This document shows positions 44,701 to 49,283 of a DNA stretch of 49,283 nt, one piece after another. The stretch spans positions 127,395-176,677 of the forward strand of contig WELA01003469.1 of the NCBI GenBank assembly GCA_009602735.1. The letters run 5' to 3'. The position numbers and the translations under genes are program-made. The notes below the pieces were generated by a model that was not told the DNA's origin, did no database searches, and saw only the letters and a list, made by a program, of their open reading frames with translations. Position 1 is the stretch's first letter, and every line of letters begins with the position of its first letter. The stretch is from Mesotaenium endlicherianum (lineage: Eukaryota; Streptophyta; Zygnematophyceae; Zygnematales; Mesotaeniaceae).

Positions 44701-46011
44701 TAGATTCCAATCACCCACGTAATATACCCTGTTCGAGCCCTGGAGCTGAGCACAAAGGAGGTTAAGTGCTCCTCCTTAGTCCTAGTTGACTGCTTGCACC
44801 AGTGCCACCGGCTCCAGAAAAACAAATCAGAGCGATTATAAAATAATCCTAAGACTGCAAGGAAGAGATACTGATTGGTCCACTGTGTATAACACCAAAA
44901 CCATGTAAGCACCCACACTGAAAGAAGAGACACTTCCTCAATACACACACAAGCAAGGCCAAGGGAATAGAAAAGGACGTACGCACCATTCTTGGCACGG
45001 ATGGCATCACGACCATCGCGAGGATCGTCAAATTCAATGAACGCAAATCCAGGAGGCTTGCGTGCCACCCACACGCTGCAAATGTCCACACCAGAAAACT
45101 TACTGGTTAGCGTGACTTACGCGTCACGTGCATTCCATCATATATTTCTCTTAACCTTGTACGTGATCATGCACCCAAACCCTGCCAATAGCCTGTCTCT
45201 CAGCACCGTAATATATGATTTGCTATTTCAACCATCCTTGCCAGATAGTTACTCAAACATATATTTAAGCATCCTCGCCAGGTTCCTTAAAATAAATGTA
45301 AGTTTGGTCCAGATACGAGGGCAAACATAAAACGTTGTCTAAACTCTCCTTCCCTGATGGGTTGTGATATGCTGAAGAAAACAAAGAAAGAACGAAAAAC
45401 GACAACACGCGTTCAACCTGTACCCAAAAGCAGCCCCACGCATACTAGGAACAATCCGCAAGAAACACGTGGTGGCACTTGGTTGCAGCCAAAACCATGC
45501 CAAAAGGGAACAGATCAGATGCACTGAACCAATGAAGCGAGGAACTCCAAAAAGATAGCTCAGTGTATATGAGTCGATGAATCTGTATACTCATGGCTGC
45601 TACATTCAAAACTGACTCCAACCAACTGACTGCCCTACAATTTCTTGACTCTAAGTATCTTCGTGGGAGCAAAGCCTGCAGTTCCATCACGGTAAATTAC
45701 CATGTCATAACATATGACTATCAGCTAACTGTAACCTCCATAAAAAGCGGCAAAAGAAAAAACCACAATCGTTTTACAAAAGCTTACTGTCACACTTATG
45801 CGAATGCATTTCTTTAAAATCGGTACAAAGCGCTCTCGGGTAGTAACATGTAGATGAAGGAAATAACAGGCAACTTCAGTCACGAACTTCACGAACTTCA
45901 GAGAACTATGCTGTAGACAAACCTTCTGAGGACTCCGAACTCACGAAATTCGTCTTCAATGTCCCGCTCAGAAAGCCGGGGATCGATGTTACCCACATAC
46001 ACGCGCTCCAT
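41759..46011 (-). CDS. RSZ-type SR splicing factor (RRM, zinc knuckle, long RS domain)
   Basis: Six phase-consistent exons on the minus strand: 46011-45923, 45075-44987, 44496-44259, 43378-42842, 42202-42044, 41837-41759; 396 aa. The RRM spans residues 1-70, with RNP2 Val-Tyr-Val-Gly-Asn-Ile and RNP1 Gly-Phe-Ala-Phe-Ile-Glu-Phe; the exon 2/3 junction rebuilds the plant-typical Gly-Lys-Asn-Gly-Trp-Arg-Val-Glu. A CCHC knuckle (Cys85-x2-Cys-x4-His-x4-Cys98) is followed by a Gly-rich hinge. The RS domain covers about 115-396, far longer than in plant RSZ22-like proteins of about 200 aa. It should bind exonic enhancers and recruit the spliceosome in the nucleus, with RS serines phosphorylated by SR kinases. 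If the last intron is kept, a TAA inside the donor gives a 371-aa form. At exon 4, acceptors 12 nt apart are both in phase. Confidence 0.88.
42077..42202 (-). repeat. 21-bp tandem repeat encoding Ser-Pro-Arg-Lys/Arg-Arg-Ser units
   Basis: About six 21-bp units in exon 5 of the SR gene encode the heptad Ser/Thr-Pro-Arg-Arg/Lys-Arg-Ser-Leu/Val. DNA-level identity between units is high. Confidence 0.85.
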
Positions 46012-47441
46012 GATTAATCAAGTCAAAAACTCGTCAAGCACACTGCGTGTATGACCACCACAAGAACGCAGCTCTCCCTTTTGTAAGTTTTCTGCTCCAC
46101 TGTAGAGGTTATTTCAGTAGTAAAAGCCGCGGGAATTGAGTCGAGACGACAGGCAGCTTCTAAGCCAACCCTAATTGTAGGTGTCGGAAGGAGTCGGGAC
46201 CCCGGGGCACTCCGGGGAGTTGAAAGACCGAGGTTCCGTAGGTCCAACTAGGTCCCACAACGGCCAAAGCTCTCGTGCGACAACGTTGACACAAGCTGAC
46301 ACACCTCTCTAGAATGCTCTAAACTGCTCTAAACTGCTCTAAACGCATCTGTGGCCATCTGCAAGCGCAATCCGAGGTGGTTTCGAGAGTACAATGCAGT
46401 CCAATGTGTCAAAATCGGGTCCAATGGAGCACTATAGAACGCTCATTGAGAGTGAAATGAAGTAAGTGCAGAGCCACAAGTGCACAGGTGGCACTGTGTA
46501 CGCACCGTACGCGTGCACTCCATGCATGCAGAACATGTTCACCTTTCTTGCATGTTCACCTGAATGCTGAGATAGCTTTTAAACAAGGACAACAAGCGCA
46601 ATAGTTCGTGAAAGCTGCAGTTTGAACGGAGCATGACCAGAAATGCACCCCACCACCTTCGTAACCCGCCGACAACATCGTGGCACACCCTGGCGTATGT
46701 GCACTCCGATTGAGAGCTGCGAAGCCTCATGGGTGCTGGTGCTGCTGATGTATTTGTAGTCGCTTCTCTGTACTATGCACTTGCAGATTCGACGAGGCGG
46801 CAAGTCGTGCATCCCCGCAACATAATATCTAACATAGTTCCTCCTCTTACGAAATGGTTAGGAGTGAGAACAGTGTTGACAAACTTTGATGTGAGGAGTT
46901 CCATAATGAGAGCCACGACTCCACGTGCTTACAAAAGAACGAGTGCCAATGAAGAAAAGTGAAGTTTTTCCTTTTGAGTCTTGAGTCGCAAAATTACATT
47001 CTAAGCAACCAGTCGTGTTACCATCTGGATTTTGCCAAAGAGGGCCCTTCAACTTCAATTACAACATCATACAAATTCATGACAAAGTACGTGGAAATAC
47101 ACATGGGACTCAATGAGCAATTTGATTACAGAAAAGAAACACCAATGCATCAGGGTGGGCAACAGACAAATAACTGTATTGATGGCTAAACACGTTTCAT
47201 GTATAACCTGGAAACCATTAAATTAAAGAAGAGATCCACAAATAACATATGCTCTTTTGCTTATGTTGCTCGCACCTCCTGTGCGCCTCGAGCCTCAGAG
47301 AATTTCTCACCAATTAAATGATGCCCTCAGCACCGTGTGCTACTTGCTCCCACTCTGCTCCGTGAATTACAACCGGGAAGAAACGTAAGAAAAGGTGCAA
47401 AGGACTTGCAATCAAGAAGCTACACTACGGCCCACGGCGAA
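46012..47441. other. Intergenic region upstream of the SR gene
   Basis: This is the probable SR promoter and 5' UTR followed by the 3' region of the RUS gene. It includes a short tandem CTCTAAACTG repeat (46,316-46,344). No coding frame stands out. Confidence 0.5.
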
Positions 47442-49037
47442 CTACCACACGGCTCGGATGCCAGAACTTTCCAAAAACTGGTTGGTGTGCCACCCGGTCT
47501 GCTTGAGCCCCTCCAGCAGTGGGGGCAGCAGCTTCTCCATGCGCGCATATGCTTCCTCCAAGACATCCTCTGCCCGCGACACGGGCGCATGTGGGCCCTC
47601 GCTGTCCGCGCCTACCCTTCGAGCGCCCCCCGCGGGCTGTCTGCTGCTCCCAGGAGAGTGGCGCTGGGCAAGCCCAGGCGCGCCTTCGCCGCCCGTCCTG
47701 CTTCCCTCCGTTGCCCTCGCATGGAGAATCTCGAGGGAACAGGTGGCGAGCAGCCAGCCCCTAACTGCGTCCAGCCCCGTGGCATTGCGGTGCAGCACCA
47801 GGTCCGCCGTCCGCGCGGCGCCGCTCGAGAAGTTGACGAGAAAGCGCTCGCCCCTGAAGCGCTGGGCGAGGCGGGGCACCTCTGAGGGCGCCCCCAGCGC
47901 GCGCTTGAGGGGCGCGCCAACGCGCACGCTCCCCGACGTGCGGTCCAACGAGGACCCGAAGAACAGACGCTCGCGGTACTTCAGCTCCCCCGGATGCGCC
48001 ACCTTGCCAGTCTGCACCACGTCCACACGCACGCGCACACGAACACGCACAGGGCATGCACGTACGAAAGCACGCGCATGCACACAGTCATACAGGTGTT
48101 AAAACGGGCACACAACGCCCCAACAGGCTAACGGCTTAAAGGACTGGTCTCTCTGTCTTTGGTGCGCGTGCGTGCCACCACAGGAGAGGTTGGCGGACGG
48201 GCCAGCTAAATGGGGTGCGGTGGAGGTAGTCAGTCAACAGCTCCTCGTGTGCCTTCTCTCTCTCCCACACACACACACGCACGCGCGCGCGAACACAAAC
48301 GTGGGCGCGCGCGCGCAGAAGGAGCACAGGTGAGCCATGCTCCTGGCACGACGCTCATTATGCCGTTGCTTCGGCTGTCACTACCAAGATACGCTTCAAG
48401 GCGTGTGCCAACCAGCGGCTGGCTGCCTGTGCACGTGCGCGTGCATGTGCAAGTGCGTCTACGAGGAGAGCTACCAAGGAGTGGGCACACATGCACTGCC
48501 TGCCCGTCGCGCATCCACGAGCGCGGGCGTGGGCATGCGCAGGGGGGCACACCCCAGGCTGGCACGTTTGCCCCTGGTGCTGCTGAATGGGCTTGCAGCC
48601 ACGGCACATTGAGTGCATATGGAGAGGAGGAAGTGCCAGCTGGCACCTTTTTAGCTCAGCTAGCCTCACGCAGTTGCTAGTGAAACGAACAGGCCTGCAC
48701 AGGGCCTGCCCCTCTAGAAACTCCTTGGAAACTCCCGGCACACAGGCCAGCGAGGCATAGGAGAGAGGGAGGTGGGGATTGGCGAGTGAGTGCAAGGGGA
48801 AGCCTGAACGAGGAGGAGAAGAAAGAGGAGGAGGGGGAGGAGGGGGACCTGGAGGTAGTCCTGGATGAGGAGCGCGGTGCGCTCCGCGTTGAGCGTGTTG
48901 ACGGGCGCTGCGCGCATCTCCTGCGCCACGCAGAACACGTGGACGGTCGACAGCGCCGCCCCCATCAGCAGCTGCTCCCCGCGCTCCACCCCCGCCCCCA
49001 CCCCCATCGCCGCCACCCCCATCACCACTCCCGGATG
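47442..49037 (-). CDS. RUS (root UVB sensitive) / DUF647 family protein, C-terminal part
   Basis: Two exons are visible on the minus strand, 49037-48849 and 48011-47442, giving the C-terminal 252 residues; the 5' part lies past the window. Family-typical features are His-Pro-Gly-x-Val-Met-Gly at the exon start, Val-His-Val-Phe-Cys, Asn-Thr-Leu-Asn-x-Glu-Arg-x-x-Leu-Leu-Ile-Gln-Asp-Tyr-Leu, and Gly-x-Val-x-x-Pro-x-Glu followed by Gly-Ala-Pro-Leu and Phe-Arg-Gly-Glu-Arg-Phe-Leu-Val. The C-terminus has Gly-Trp-His-Thr-Asn-Gln-Phe-Leu. Plant RUS proteins act in plastid-linked light, vitamin B6 and auxin pathways; the exact paralogue cannot be told here. The junction keeps phase 0 (Tyr-Leu-Gln then Thr-Gly-Lys). 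Confidence 0.78.
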
Positions 49038-49283
49038 CTGTCAGGTGCGAGGTGCGCAGCAATATCTGCCCCAGCCAGCAGGCGTGCTGTGCTGAGGCAG
49101 CACCAGCAACGTACCCGCTTGAGGGCAGGCGGGCAGTGTGCAGGTAAGCTGCCAGGGCCCAAGACAGATGTCTGTTTAGCCAGCACTCTCTCAGCTGCTC
49201 CAGCCGCAGCAGAATTTACTATGCTCCACTATTACAGACTGAATCAAAACTTGCAAGGGGTGGACTTGAAGGGGAAGGGGGGG
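49038..49283. other. Probable intron of the RUS gene up to the window end
   Basis: The stretch precedes a CTGACAG acceptor on the minus strand and shows no coding similarity to RUS proteins. The next exon lies beyond the window. Confidence 0.45.

Noticed and set aside
48230-48330. Alternating CA and GC runs (possible Z-DNA)
   Set aside because: They lie in the RUS intron and look like ordinary simple repeats; no further evidence of function.
1-49283. CRISPR array, bacterial operons, rRNA or functional tRNA genes
   Set aside because: The tandem repeats seen are simple or coding. No regular repeat-spacer pattern, rRNA or foldable complete tRNA was found, and the genes have spliceosomal introns.

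Overview
The window looks like nuclear DNA of a green-lineage eukaryote, most likely a green or charophyte alga. The clues are an SR splicing factor of the plant RSZ type (RRM, one zinc knuckle, RS tail), a RUS/DUF647 protein, a PR-1/CAP domain fused to EGF modules, many short GT-AG introns, chromodomain Ty3/gypsy retrotransposons, and a piggyBac-like transposon. Chara-like algae fit, but the species cannot be fixed from this sequence.

Bases 1-20,786 are a nest of transposable elements. The oldest visible layer is a broken piggyBac-like transposase (10,208-11,599, with its 3' flank resuming at 20,387). It was hit from the left by a minus-strand Ty3/gypsy relic (E2, 4,788-10,207). E2's 3' LTR was then hit by a second minus-strand copy (E1, 634-4,787), and E1's pol was hit by a third copy, of which only an LTR is visible (E0, 1-633). 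A structurally complete plus-strand copy (element C, 11,600-20,381; LTRs of about 720 bp; 5-bp duplication ACCAA) sits in the right part of the piggyBac unit. Element C has gag, a -1 frameshift cassette, protease-RT-RNase H-integrase, an out-of-frame chromodomain, and an extra 558-codon ORF of unknown function between pol and the 3' LTR. That ORF is preceded by a near-ideal branch point and 3' splice site, so a spliced env-like mRNA is possible.

Bases 20,787-26,040 are AT-rich and apparently non-coding, with tRNA-like/SINE-like pieces and short tandem repeats.

Bases 26,041-49,283 are gene-rich. Five spliced genes can be built with phase-consistent exons: a secreted six-EGF plus CAP protein (+, 10 exons, 422 aa); an eIF4B-motif/coiled-coil/glycine-rich CCHC protein (-, 5 exons, 323 aa); an unrecognised conserved-looking protein with a hydrophobic C-terminus (+, 7 exons, 298 aa); an RSZ-type SR splicing factor with a long RS domain (-, 6 exons, 396 aa, with a possible 371-aa intron-retention form); and the C-terminal 252 residues of a RUS/DUF647 protein (-, continuing beyond the window). 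Two of these genes concern RNA binding. They are otherwise independent transcription units, in divergent, convergent or tandem arrangement. All gene models come from reading the sequence by eye; no alignment or transcript data were used.
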